NCBI GenBank assembly: GCA_029237695.1
Contig: CM055265.1
Coordinates: forward strand, 84,727,447-84,791,446
Direction: 5' to 3'
Length of the DNA stretch: 64,000 bases
Origin: Conchocele bisecta
Taxonomy: Eukaryota; Mollusca; Bivalvia; Lucinida; Thyasiridae
A program made the position numbers and the translations under genes. The notes beneath the pieces were generated by a model that was given only the letters and a program-made list of their open reading frames with translations, searched no databases and was not told where the DNA came from. Positions 24,501-38,000 of this stretch are shown here, one piece after another; position 1 is the first letter of the stretch; each line of letters begins with the position of its first letter.

Positions 24501-27500
24501 CTAGGCTAGCACGAAGTTGTCTTACCCAAGGACACACCGAATTGACCATTCGCAGCGGTCGAGGTGGGATACGAGCCCGAGGTCTTCCGATTCGCAGTCC
24601 GACGCTCTACCTACTGAGCTAATCCGGCCACCCCTCTAAAATTACAAGTGCCCGCTATACAGATATAATAATTTAGTAATAATTATTTTACTGATAGTGA
24701 CTCGTGGTGGTATCAGGTTATTTTCATATGCAAATGAGGCATGATATCTTTTAATTATTTATACTAATTAAATGCGTCACCTGACAAAATTATATTTTCG
24801 ACAGATTATAAAGTATGATCATTGCACATCAAATAAATAAATACAGAGAACAAATAGTAATGTCCGTTAACATTTTAAGGAAACACCGTTATCGCCCCTG
24901 ATATCAGTGTGAAAATTTATGTCTGATATAAAATGCATAATAATGCCGATCAATACGTGGGGTAATGGTTTATAGCGGGCACTCGTAATTTCTAGAACTG
25001 GTGGAATAATGACACACTTATACACCTATTCAATTCCTATAAAGAACATTTTGTGCCTACTGAGTTGGCATGTACCTTTAACACTTTAAATAAAATGGCC
25101 ACAATGTACCACGGTAGCATGCATCGCAGAACAGTATGATCAATCGATGTCCTGTATATGTGGTTTTAGATCTGGTATGGGTATTGTAGACAATATTTTG
25201 TTATACATGGACTGACTTCACATATGTTAAACACTAACCATAGATTGTAGTGTGCTTTTGTTGAATTGTCTAAAGCATTTGAGTATGTGGTAAACGATAT
25301 ATTATGGTATAAGCTTATAAAACTCGGTGTTCGAGGACACGTATTAAATATCATGATGCTATGTACAAAATGACTAAATCTAGAGTTAAATGTACAGTGA
25401 TGAACGTATTTGTCACGCTGGTATGCGACAAGGCGAGTGCCTATCACCGTTCTTATTTGCAATGTATCTAAATGATTTAGAACATGACTATGTCGTAAAA
25501 GGCGCTAGTGGTATATATATAGTTTATGGTTTACAACATGGATTCAAGTTAGATATTGTACGGCGAATGAGTGTAAACACTATAAAAACAAAAATCATGA
25601 TATTTAGGATGTATGCAAAGAAATATTGTGTTTAACTATGGTGATATGGAGATAGAAATTATAATCAAATGTATATATCTAGGTATTGTCTTTACTACAT
25701 GTGTTTTTTTTTTGCAGAAGCTACAATCCCATTAGCTGGGCAAGCAAGCAAAGCGGTTTATAAATTTAATAAATATTTAATAAATTTAATAAATATTTAT
25801 ATAAATATGTAGATGTGCCTGCTAAGCAAATACTAGATCTATTTGATAAACGTATTATACCCGATTTACATTATGGCTGAGAAGTATGGGGTTTCACACA
25901 GGCACAACCTATGAAAACCTATTGAAAAGGTCCAACTTAGCTCCAGCAAACGAATTTTGTGAGTTAAACAGTGTACACATATTTTATATATGGAGATCTT
26001 GGGCGCATAAATTTGGTAGTATGTAGATATCAAACATTATGCAATACTGGTTAAAAGTGTGTTATAGCAGTAACTTGAAGTATAACAAGCTTGTATGCGA
26101 ACTACTTGTAAATAACATGCAAAGGTATCCAGTTAAAACAAACTGGGCATCACGTGTCCGGGATTTAATTTTCGCATTACGTCTTGGTTATGCTTGGATA
26201 CACCAACGTGTTGGCGATATCGATATATTCTTATCACTTGTAAAACAAAGACTGGCCGACCAATTCATACATAACTGGAATGATAGACTTCATAATAGTA
26301 GCAGAGCATTATTTTACAATAATGTTGCAGCATTTCTTTTAAATTTTACTTGAATGATATTAAGGTACCTAAATTTCGTATTGCCATGGCACAGTTACGA
26401 ACATCAGCACATCGTCTAGAAATCGAAACTGGACGATGGACCAAACCCAATACGACACCAATAGGAAACAGTATTTGCTATTCTGGTTCTATCCTACAAG
26501 ATGATTATCACATTGTTTTGGAATGCACCATGTATACAGATTTGTGTAAATCTTATATTTTGAAACGTTATTGGAAAAGGCCAAGTATGATAACATTCAT
26601 AGACCTTATCAGTTCAGAAAATGCCATGGTTATTAGAAAACGTGCTATATTTATTTACAAGGCATTACAATTTTGCAATAAGGAATCGTATTTTATACCA
26701 AACAACATAACGTCTAATATGTTATAATGTTATGTATCTTCGCCCCCTATCCGATTTCACCAAGCTTTCAAACCTCCTTATCATAACGCCTTGGTTTGTC
26801 TCAAAGTGTATGTAACATATTACATAGTTGTATTGTGCATGCACTCTTACTTATCATAACTGTATATGCTAATTGTCAACGTAGACATATGTGTGTGCAT
26901 GTACATTGCAAACGTTAGATGATATTTTCACTATGTCATTAGTCTCACTGTTTCTGTATATGTTGTACAGTGCAACCTCTCTACAACAGCCACCCATCGG
27001 AAGACGCAAAACTGGCTGTTGTAGAGAGGTGGCTGTTGTAGGGAGGTTAATGCTGAATTAAATTTTGTTGTCCCCTGTTTATTTATTTTCTTCGATAATT
27101 CTCATCAAAAACATGCTTTGGCAACATTTTAGAATCATTTCCATTATGCTGTCAAAACATGTTTTTATTGAGAAAGAAGACAAAAACAACAGCAGACGAC
27201 AATTTTCGTGCTCAGCAGTCTAAGGGTTAGATACAGAGTAAATCATCCATTTGGGATATAAAATACCGGCTGTTATATAGAGGGTGTTGTTGTAGAGAGG
27301 TGGCCGTTCGGGGAGGTTCAACTGTACATGCTCATGGGCCAGTTGGCTTAATGCAAATGCACTTTAAATTAATATATGTGGTTGTGACTGGATTGCGTGG
27401 TTGAGACCAGTGTAAATCCAGATCAGCCTGTTCCTCGTTACATTCTGATAAAGACATACACCGTTTGCCATTCCACCACTGCAACACCCATCATGCTTCT

Positions 27501-28414
27501 AACATGCAATATCAATCGCTATCAGGCAACAATTGTGTGATATTTGATCAGGAGCTACACTGGTCAGAAATCCTATAAGCCCAATGTATCCAGTCACGGC
27601 TATACTGGACACAAATCCCAAGAACCAATTGCTTCAGTCACAGCCAAATAATGACGCCGAACGTTGATGAAATGTTCAAAGCAAATATTTGCTATGAATA
27701 TTTCGTCAACTTTCGATGTCATTTACGGAAAATATCACAATTTCTGTAAATATATTTTCCCGAATATTCACACATCTTCTTAGGTGCAAAATCACATGGC
27801 CTGTGTCATATGATCATATTTTAGGTTCAACTTCTGGAGGTACCGGAACAGGTACAGGCGGCACTGTGACAGGAACCATCACAGGTATTGTATACATGTA
27901 AAGGGTTGCTTGAGCTAAAGGTAACAGCCCAGTGCACGTAAGGTGCAGGATACGTGCACTATTCGTGCACAAACCTGAGCTACGAAGTGCACGAACTTAA
28001 ACCATACTAAGCACTAACATAAAGTGTAGTAGTTACATATTTTAGAAAGCCATGTGATTAATATTTAAAAAATGTGATTTGCTTTTGTAAATTACCTCGT
28101 AAGTTTACTAAATTATCAGAGAAATGCGAAATGCAATTAACGGAAATATCACTTATTTTGTAAATAGTTATAATTCCAGCCTTCGTCCAGTATTCCCGCG
28201 ACTTTTCCAAGTCTATACCCCGATAAATTCCACAAAAAGGCCATTCATTCCTATATAATCAAATTTTCTTAGGTACAACATCGAATGACTTATTACTCTC
28301 ATTTAAGGCATAGATAATACCAGACTAGTGTTTTGTGTCAGATTCGTCAGACAATGATTTGCAACGTGTGTATGCCCATGTGATCATCACCATTATCATC
28401 ATCATCATTATCAA

Positions 28415-28457
<43 letters not shown>

Positions 28458-31400
28458 GCAAACTCGTCATGCCATTAGTCGAAACATAATGTTTCTGTGT
28501 AATTTTCACAAGCTCATGCGCCAGTTTGCTTAATCCAAATAAACTTTCTGTCGTATATTGCTTATGGGTTTGTCTGCACAGTTCGCCATTCGATCAAAGA
28601 ATCACATATCATTGTTCTAACATGGAATATAGATCGTTGTCAAGCTACAAGTGTACATGCTATTTGATCAGGAGATACGTGCACTGGTCACACACATCAT
28701 AAGCATCATGCCTCTAGTCACAGCCACATATATGGTATGGGAGCCTTAAACTCGGCACAAACATGCACTCCATGACCAGCAGTGTGCGGTCCCAAACGGC
28801 AAGCAACAGCGCGTGCAATAAGTAAATAAAATGCAATGAAAGCCGCACGGCAGCAATTTCCCAAATGACCTACCGAGAAAATAGTCCCAGCAGGAAAAAA
28901 TAAATTCACAATGAAAAGCATGACAGCAAGGCTACATAATAAGTATACAGACTTCAATAACAGAAGGTTGTAACTACCACTTACGATCTTTTGCAATTAC
29001 GTTACTAGGCACTAACTTAAAATTTGAGCCCCTTATTATTACGGTGACCAGCCAAAATGTATCTTCATCACCGTCAATTCCATCATCAGCGACATCGCGT
29101 TTTCTTCTAGCGTGCCCCGTGCCCTGTAGCCTATTTCATCAACATTGCAAAGTATACTTTAGTAGCAAAGTATACTTTGAGGGAGAAATTTTCAATTTTA
29201 TGATAAATTTATTAATTTTTATTATACTGAATTTATTACATTATCACAGCCAATTTGGCTGTGATAATGTAATAAATTCAGTATAATAATTCTGCATACT
29301 TTTAATCATGAAATATATGCATTTGTTAGTTCTATATGAAATAATGCATTTCAGGAAAAATAAATGATTACTCCCTCAAAGTATACTTTGCTAGTAAAGT
29401 ATACTTTGCAATGTTAATGAAATAGTCTACTGATCATAGAATCGTATATTGCTTTGGAAAGCATTACATGTTATGTGGCGGTGACTAGATACATTGAGCT
29501 TATTGGTTTTTCAGCACAGTTCGACATTCGATCAAATAATCACATATAATGGTTCTAACAAGGAATATAAGGAATATAGATCGTTGTCAGGCTACAAGAG
29601 TACAATCATGCTATTTGATCAAGAGATGCGTGCACTGGTCACAATCCCCAAAAGTCACATGACTGTCTCCAGTCACAGCCACATATATTCTTTGTACATA
29701 ATGCCGGGTTAATACTATGAATTTCATTGTTGTTTCAGGAGGTGGAACTGGCACAGGGACAGGTACTGGAACCATGACTGGTAGGTGGACTTTGTAGGGA
29801 TTTCGTTGCATTTGCTTTACATGTTATATAGGTACAATTATGTCGGGGAAATTACATAATAAATTACATAATAAATACATGAGACGCGCACAGAGATGGT
29901 GTGGGAGCCTTCAATACGACACAAACATGCACTCCATGACCAGCGGTGTGCGGTCCAAACGGCAAGCAACAGCGCGTGAAACAAGTAAATCAAATGCAAC
30001 TAAAGCCGCACGGCAGCTATTTCCCAAATGAACGACAGAGAAAATTGTCCTAGCAGGAAAGAATCTCTTCTTCATGAAGTAGAATACATGAAGGCATGAG
30101 AGCAAGGTTGCCGCCTTAACGACTAGTGAACATAACAGTCCACTGAAGCGGTTGAACATGGTTAGCGAGGCGCCGCCAACGTCCCGTTTACCTCGCTATC
30201 TGCCTAAAAAGAAACATACACGGCAATAAAAACGATTAGTATATTGGATGAAAATAATCGCAACAAAAAGCAATCACAATATACACGAAATAAAATATAG
30301 TATTGAAAAGATAACTATAAGAAAAGAGGAAACAATAACGATACAAAACTGAAACCACAAAAGAAGAGACGACAGGGCCAACTCGTAGTATTATGACTAA
30401 GGTTATCCCCAGCACAACTACGTACCCCCTGTGTTATCATATACACACAACGTGTCTGTGTGTTCTTAAGTTATGTTCACGTAAACCCATTGGTATGTCA
30501 TGTCTATAATGTGTGTTATGGTGTATCGCTTCATGTCTATATATATTCCAATTGATTCCGGTTGTACTGTTTTGCACTTTCTCTGCACTGTTGTATATTC
30601 AATGATAAGGATGTATTAAAGTGGTGTCTATGCAGACTTGCTCTACTAGTTAGACACATCCTTAATGCATTTTTTGTTGTGTTTCTTTTTGCCAGCTAAC
30701 ATGTCGATTTTCTAGTATTACAAATGCAAAATCACAGTTTAGAGAAAAAGGAAAAACAACTGTCCAACATGTAGATTGATGTAAATAAGTTCATATACTT
30801 TACACACACATGTATTAATATGTACATGGTTAACTTATTATTCACTATTTTATATGTTCAAACAATTTATTTTTCACTTACGTTTGTAATAAGGTAATTG
30901 TCATCAACTGCAGTCACAAAAGGTCGTATCTGTCACCTGTAGTCACAGAAGGTCGTATCTGCCACTTACCACCACATGTTCGATTGTATACATAATTATG
31001 TAGCTACACAAGAATTATACAAACTCCAGTAACAGAAGGTCGTATCTACCACTTACGACATTTCGCAATTATGTTACTAGGCACTAACTAAAAACGCGTC
31101 TTCATGGGCTACAGTTGGTGGTCCCGGGAGTTCGGCACATACTTATGTCGTATTTTGGGAAGAATCGATTTCCGTGTCAGTAGACACGGAAATCGATTCT
31201 TCGCATAAACGACAGAAGTCTGGGCCAAAGTACAGAGACCACCAAATGCAGCTTAACAAGACGCGTTTGATGCGCCATATTTCATCAAAATCCGTTACAT
31301 AATAATGACAAAATAAAAATACGTACTTCGAATTGGAGGGCTTCTGGAAGTTTCAGTACTTGTTTTTGTTGTTGTAGCGTGATCATACACCTCGAGGTCG

Positions 31401-34400
31401 TAAGTAGCACTTACGACCTTATAATACTAGACTTTAGTCTATCGAATTGTATCAATGCGATACGTATACATACTTTCTCTGGTGGTTAGTATAGTTTGTT
31501 TTTTTCGCCAGCTGGTACCTGCAGCATCGTGATTTTTGCAGATTTAATCTTGGCACCTTTCGTGATTCAGAGTCGGAATAGTGTCTCTTCGTCACGATTA
31601 CCCAATTGCCACTATAATATGTACATGTATATGAAGTGGAATGCAAAATTGCAAATTACAAAATGGCGCATGATTCCTTTGTTTATGCTGAGCATGCTAA
31701 TGTTTACTTTAATTTTGTTTATATTGTAGGTGGAACTGGAACTGGCATGGGTGGTAAGTTGAATCTCTTGTTATTTTGCTATTCATTGCCAATAATACAT
31801 AAAGACACACACGAACAGTTACTAGTATCTGAAATATTGGCTAGCTCGCCATTTCGTTTATGTTTTTTTTTATACATATTGCAATCAATGTGTTGATACG
31901 CTATAAGTGGAGCGCCGTGGCGTAATGGTTAGTGTGTCGGACTACTGATCCAAGGGTCGTGGGTTCGAGCCTGACTAGCGGCGTGCGTTGTGTCCTTGAG
32001 CAAGACACTTTATCCACACTGCTCCAGTTCACCCAGCTGTAAATGGGTACCAATAATTCGTAGTTGCTCTGTAAATACGAATTACCGGCAAAAAAAAGAT
32101 ACGCTATACGGCGTGCACATCCATACATAGACTGACGTCAGTGCGGCCGTTAAACGTAACCATCTAGTCAAGTTAATGATACGCTATATGACGTATTGCA
32201 GAGTTATAATTGTATCACTATCTGTGTTTAATTGTGTCGGATACAGTGTGATAACTGGCAAAGAAGCAACGTTGTGACCAATAGTTTACTGAGAATGTAA
32301 TATAGTTAATGAACGAAATGACTGACATTTGAGTATTGTCGACGTTTCCTGGTCTTGGTGTAATAGCTGACGTGTGCTACCAGCAACGTATAACATGTAC
32401 AAATATAAATATTAATCAACGTACTGAAAGTACTGAACATAGGGTACTACAAGAATTCCGCCACGGAAGCGGTGTCGCGCCTTGTAGCAGGATTTTTGTT
32501 AAAGTTTCTGCATTACTTTGACATCGCCATGTTTACTTCTGTTTTGTGAATGAAATAGTTGGCCCCGGATCGAGTATATTAAAACATACACATGACGTCA
32601 TTGGGGAAACCGCTGACAAAATTTTCAATGTATGGAAGCCCAAACTTGTTAGAATTGTTTTGTTGTCGTATTTTCAGTACTTGCATTACTATGTGTATTA
32701 ATCTACGCTGGATGTGTTATACTGTCATTAATTTGTTCCCTGACTGTAATTTATCACTTACTGACTTATTGACCCCCTTCCCTGAACGTAGAATTGACAC
32801 TCATGTTGGCGTGTATTGGCCACCATAGACAAATGTCAATCAGGCAGAATTCGGGAATGTCACTAAAATCCGCTGTAAATCCATCGATAGAATGAGCATT
32901 AACATCAGTTAGACCCACACGTGCGAGTTTTGTTGCGACACAATCGCGATCATTAAACAAATATGGGTCAACATGCAGGTAGCTTTAACCCCTTGATATC
33001 GTTTGTGTGTTGAACGAGTCGCGTGTTGTTTATCCGGTGGAGAGTATTCGGAAGGGAGTTAACTCTGCCGAAAATTATAGCCTGTTACTAAATTTAGAGA
33101 TGACCGCACGATTTGTGACGCAAATGGGGGAAAATCACGCGCAACAAAATAATCCGATGTATGTGTATACGTAGAACATCCGTTGTCGATATTGTTCAGT
33201 GCAAGTAATTTTTCATAATATTATTTTCAAATAGCGGTTGCGTATGACAGCTAAACGTTGAGTTACACAATGCATTTTGTTGTTATGGTTACTCCAAGAT
33301 ATCACTACGGACTAGCCCGTCGAGGGGGGTCTAGGGCGTGGCTAACTGTCCCGAGGCGATTCCAATACATAGGTACCTATGTGAAAACCAAAAGTCACTG
33401 GCAAAACACATACGCAAAAACACTCACCTCAAAACCTTGATGAAAGTAAGCGGGCACTTCCTTGGACGTCTGCATAATGTTTCCAAAGATACCAAAAGTA
33501 CATTGTGTATTCAATGTAATGTGTTTCATTTTTTCTTTTCCAGGCAGCTGTGTGGATTCCATATCGAACTGTGCGGCCTACACGTTAGCAGTGTGTAATG
33601 ATAACAGCTACTCGCAGTGGGTGTCCAAAAACTGTCCCAGATATTGTAATAAATGCGGTAAGGTTCTTAATATTCGACTTATATGGGCGTACGCGTGCCT
33701 AAAATAATTCATCGCCCCAGAAATAAAATTCACACAGACTACTGTCTGTTACACGTTTTTCTGCCGACGAACTTTTAGCTATTAAACACATTAAATCTAA
33801 ACAATATTTAAAAGTAAGTACTTTTTCATCAATAACAAAAAGGTGACCCTCCCCAAAAAATTATTTGATGAAATTCCGTCAAATATTGATTTTATTGCGA
33901 AAAAACGATTTTCCTATGGGAACTTAACACGGGGGCTAAAAATAGTAGTATTTTTTTATACCCCCCGCAACGAGTTGTGTGGGGGGGGGGGGGGGGGGGG
34001 TGGGGTATACTGGAGTCAGGTTGTCCGTCCGTCCGGATAAACTTAACATCAGAGAAATATTGTTATAACTTCTGTTTCCTTCATCTAAAATGTTTGATAT
34101 TTCACACATGCATTCCTGTAAGGCTCTACTACCATGCTGTGCAAATCCACGACCGTCCAACCCCCGCAGATCCCAAGGTCAAGGTCAATTACTTAGTCCG
34201 TAAACTTAACATCAGATCAATATTGTTATAACTTCTATTTCCTTCATCTAAAATGCTTAATATTTCACACATGCATTCCTGTAAGGCTCTACTACCATGC
34301 TGTGCCAAATACACGACCGTCCAACCCCCGCAGATCCCAAGGTCAAGGTCAAATACTTAGTCTCTTTGCAAAACTTAACATCAGAGAAATATTGTTATAA

Positions 34401-35017
34401 CTTCTATTTCCTTCATCTAAAATGCTTAATATTTCACACATGCATTCCTGTAAGGCTCTACTACCATGCTGTGCCAAATCCACGACCATCCAACCCCCGC
34501 TGATACCAAGGTCAAGGTCAAATACTTAGTCTCTTTACAAAACTTAACATCAGAGAAATATTGTTATAACTTCTATTTCCTTCATCTAAAATGCTTAATA
34601 TTTCACACATGCATTCCTGTAAGGCTCTACTACCATGCTGTGCAAAATCCATGACCGTCCAACCCCCGCTGATCTCAATGTCAAGGTCAAATACTCTTTA
34701 CAAAACTTAACATCAGAGAAATAAGTTATAACTTCTATTTCCTTCATTGAAAATTCTTATTATTTCACTTGTGCATTCCTCTAAGGTTGTACTATCATGC
34801 TGTCACAAATCTACGAGTGTCCAACCCCCGCTGATCCCAAGGTCAAGGTCACATACTTAATACAAAACTTAACATCAGAGAAATATGTTATAACTTCTAT
34901 TTCTTTCATTGAAAATACTTAATATTTCATATGCTGTGACAAATCCTCGCTGCTCTCGAGGTCAACGTCACATACATACCGTATAACCTCGGCTTAACGC
35001 CCCCCTCCTAATAAACG

Positions 35018-35058
<41 letters not shown>

Positions 35059-38000
35059 CCCCCCCCCCCCCCCATAAAAAAAAAATAAATTCAAACACTA
35101 ATAAATCTTTAAATCCTTATTTGTGTTTGAAATTGGTGGTCCTTGGTAAAAATTTTGTTTTTTTTTCTTTTTTTTTTTTTTTTTTTTTTTTTACTGGCCT
35201 ATAAACGCCGTCCCCCCCACCCCCCCCCCCCCTCCTCCGCCCAAATAAAAAAAAAAAACAATGACCGCCAATTTCAAACACAAATAATCCTTAAATCCTT
35301 ATTTGTGTTTGAAATTGACGGTCCTTGGTAATTTTCTTTTTTTTTTCTTTTTTCTTTTTTTCTTTTTTACTGGCTATTAATAAAACGCACCCCCCCCCCA
35401 AAATAAAATAATAATTTTTACCAATGACCGCCAATTTAAAACACAAATAATCCTTAAATCCTTATTAGGTTTGAGGCGGCTTTCAGCTGCGCCGAAAACC
35501 TATTGTATTCGTTGGTTTTTTTTTTTTTTTTTTTTTTTTTATTCAGCCGTTCAGTCTACAGCCCAAACCGCTGGTCGGATCGACTTCAAATTTTGCATGC
35601 CGATTCGGATCAAGTGTGAGCACAGACTCAGAGATTTTCAGAAATCTTTTAATGCCACTTTCCACGAAACCGGAAGTGACGTCATACTTTCTATAACTTC
35701 CTTATTTTCCAACCGATTTCAAAAAATCTTTTTGCATTGGAAAGCTGAGAAAATTCTCTATCTCGAACTCACTGACAGTTCTCGGCTATCTGGTCAAATA
35801 AGAGAGCTATAGGCATTTGAAGTTGAAAAATGTACATACTTTTCAACGATTTTGCCGATTTTTTGCCGAATTTCGGCTGATAACGGGTGGTCTTTACAAA
35901 CGTTTTCCAATTTGTACAGTAATGTCAGCAACATAATTTCTTACCAGTGTGATAGGGGAGTGTCAGGCGCATAAAAGATGATAATTTGCAGAGCTCTATC
36001 TTAACTACTTCCGGTTCTATTGGATGTCAAAGATGAACGTCTTTTTTTCAAGTTTTCAAAATAGAGCAAACGGATGTGACGTCAGCTTCGTTATTTATCA
36101 ATAGATTTCAAAATTTCTTGCTGCGGTCGATATTTCAGTCCTTTAGCTAAAACTTTCCCGCTTTGTGCCAGGCCTATGGTGAAAAACAAACGAAAACTTC
36201 ACTGGCGGAATATTGCACATATTTAATTTTATTAGGTGTATTTACAAATGGCGTAAACTGCAATTTAAGGGCGATAACTATCGAAAAATAATCATCCGCT
36301 GACTTACGGGCTCCCTCCATCTACACCAAACCGCTGTTCGGATCGACTTCAAATGTTGCATGCCCATTCGGATCAAGTGTGAGCAGAGACTCAGAGATTT
36401 TCAGATATCTTTTAATCCTACTTTCCACGAAAACGGAAGTGACGTCATACTTCCTATAACTTCCTTATTTTCCAACCGATTTCAAGAATTCATTTTGCAT
36501 TGGAAAGCTGACAAAATTCTCTATCTCAGATTCACTGACAGTTTTCGGCTGTCTGCTCAAATAAAAGAGCTATATGCATTTGAAGTTGAAAAATGTACAT
36601 ACTTTTCAACGATTTTGCCGAATTTCGGCTGATAACGGGTGGTCTGTACAAACGTTTTCCAATTTGTATTGTACGGTCAGCAACATAATTTCTTGCCAGG
36701 GTGATAGGGGAGTGTCAGCCGCATGAAAGATGATAATTTTCAGAGCTATATCTTGACTACTTACGGCTCTATTCGATGTCAAAGATGAACGTATTTTTTT
36801 AAATTTTCAAAATAGAGCAAACGGATGTGACGTCAGCTTCGTTATTTATCATTCGATTTCAATTGTTTTTGCTGTAGTCGATATTTCAGTCCTTTAGCTA
36901 AAACTTTTGCTGAGGATCGAACCCGGTATCCCTCGCTCCGAGTCCATCGCTCTACCTCTAAGCTAACCGGCCCCACATCGGTGTGATGATGCGAACACAA
37001 TAATGTTGGACTGTTCATTCTAAAACTTCAGAAATTCTTTTTGCAACCGATAGTTTACACCTTGGGCTAAAGCTTAGTTACACATGAAATCAATGTTTGA
37101 GGCTCAAACCGTTGATGCAGCTCAAGCTGCTCTAGTTTGTGTTTGAAATTGGCGGTCCTTGGTAATTTTTATTATTTTTCTTTTTTCTTTTTTTTACTGG
37201 CTAATAAACGCCCCCCCCCCCCTCCCTTTTGTAAAATGTAACGCCTCCGGGGGCGTTAATTCGAGGCTATACGGTAGTCTCTTTACAAAACTTAACATCA
37301 GAGAAATCGGTTATAACTTCTATTTCCTTGCTCGGATCTGCTTCACATTTCACACACATTGCTCATTCCAATGGACCTCTACCACCCTGTGACAAATAAA
37401 CGCCCCCCCCCCCCCCCCCCCTTTTCCCCCCCCCCTTTTGTAAAATGTAACGCCTCTGGGGGCGTTAATTCGAGGCTATACGGTAGTCTCTTTACAAAAC
37501 TTAACATCAATCAGAGAAATCGGTTATAACTTCTACTTGGCCTATATACGCCGCCACCCCCCCCAGCCTAATAAAAAAAAAATAATAATTTTTTTATTAC
37601 CAATGACCGCAATTTCAAACACAAATAATTCCTTAATATTCTTATTTGTGTTTGAAATTGGACGTTCACTTGGTAATTTTCTCTTTTTTTTTTCTTTTCT
37701 TTTTTTTCTTTTTTTACTGGCTATTAATAAACGCCCCCCCCCCCCCCACCCAAAATAAAAAAAAAATAATAATAATTTTAACCAATGACCGCCAATTTCA
37801 AACACAAATAATCCTTAAATCCTTATTTGTGTTTGAAATTGGCGGTCCTTGGTAACTTATTTTTTTTTTATTTTTTTTTTTTTTTACTGGCTAATAAACG
37901 CCCCCCCCCTCCCTTTTGTAAAATGTAACGCCTCCGGGGGCGTTAATTCGAGGCTATACGGTAGTCTCTTTACAAAACTTAACATCAGAGAAATCGGTTA

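Noticed and set aside
25705..25750. TTTTTTGCAG followed by a sequence similar to exon 21 (GCTACAATCCCA)
   Set aside because: The surrounding frame is retrotransposon ([15 protein letters not shown]), so the match is chance.
29821..29880. Acceptor-like TATATAG followed by GTIMSGK
   Set aside because: No donor within a plausible distance, and the reading runs into AT-rich sequence.
31911..31983. tRNA gene
   Set aside because: The head is continuous with a SINE body, an A tail and target duplications.
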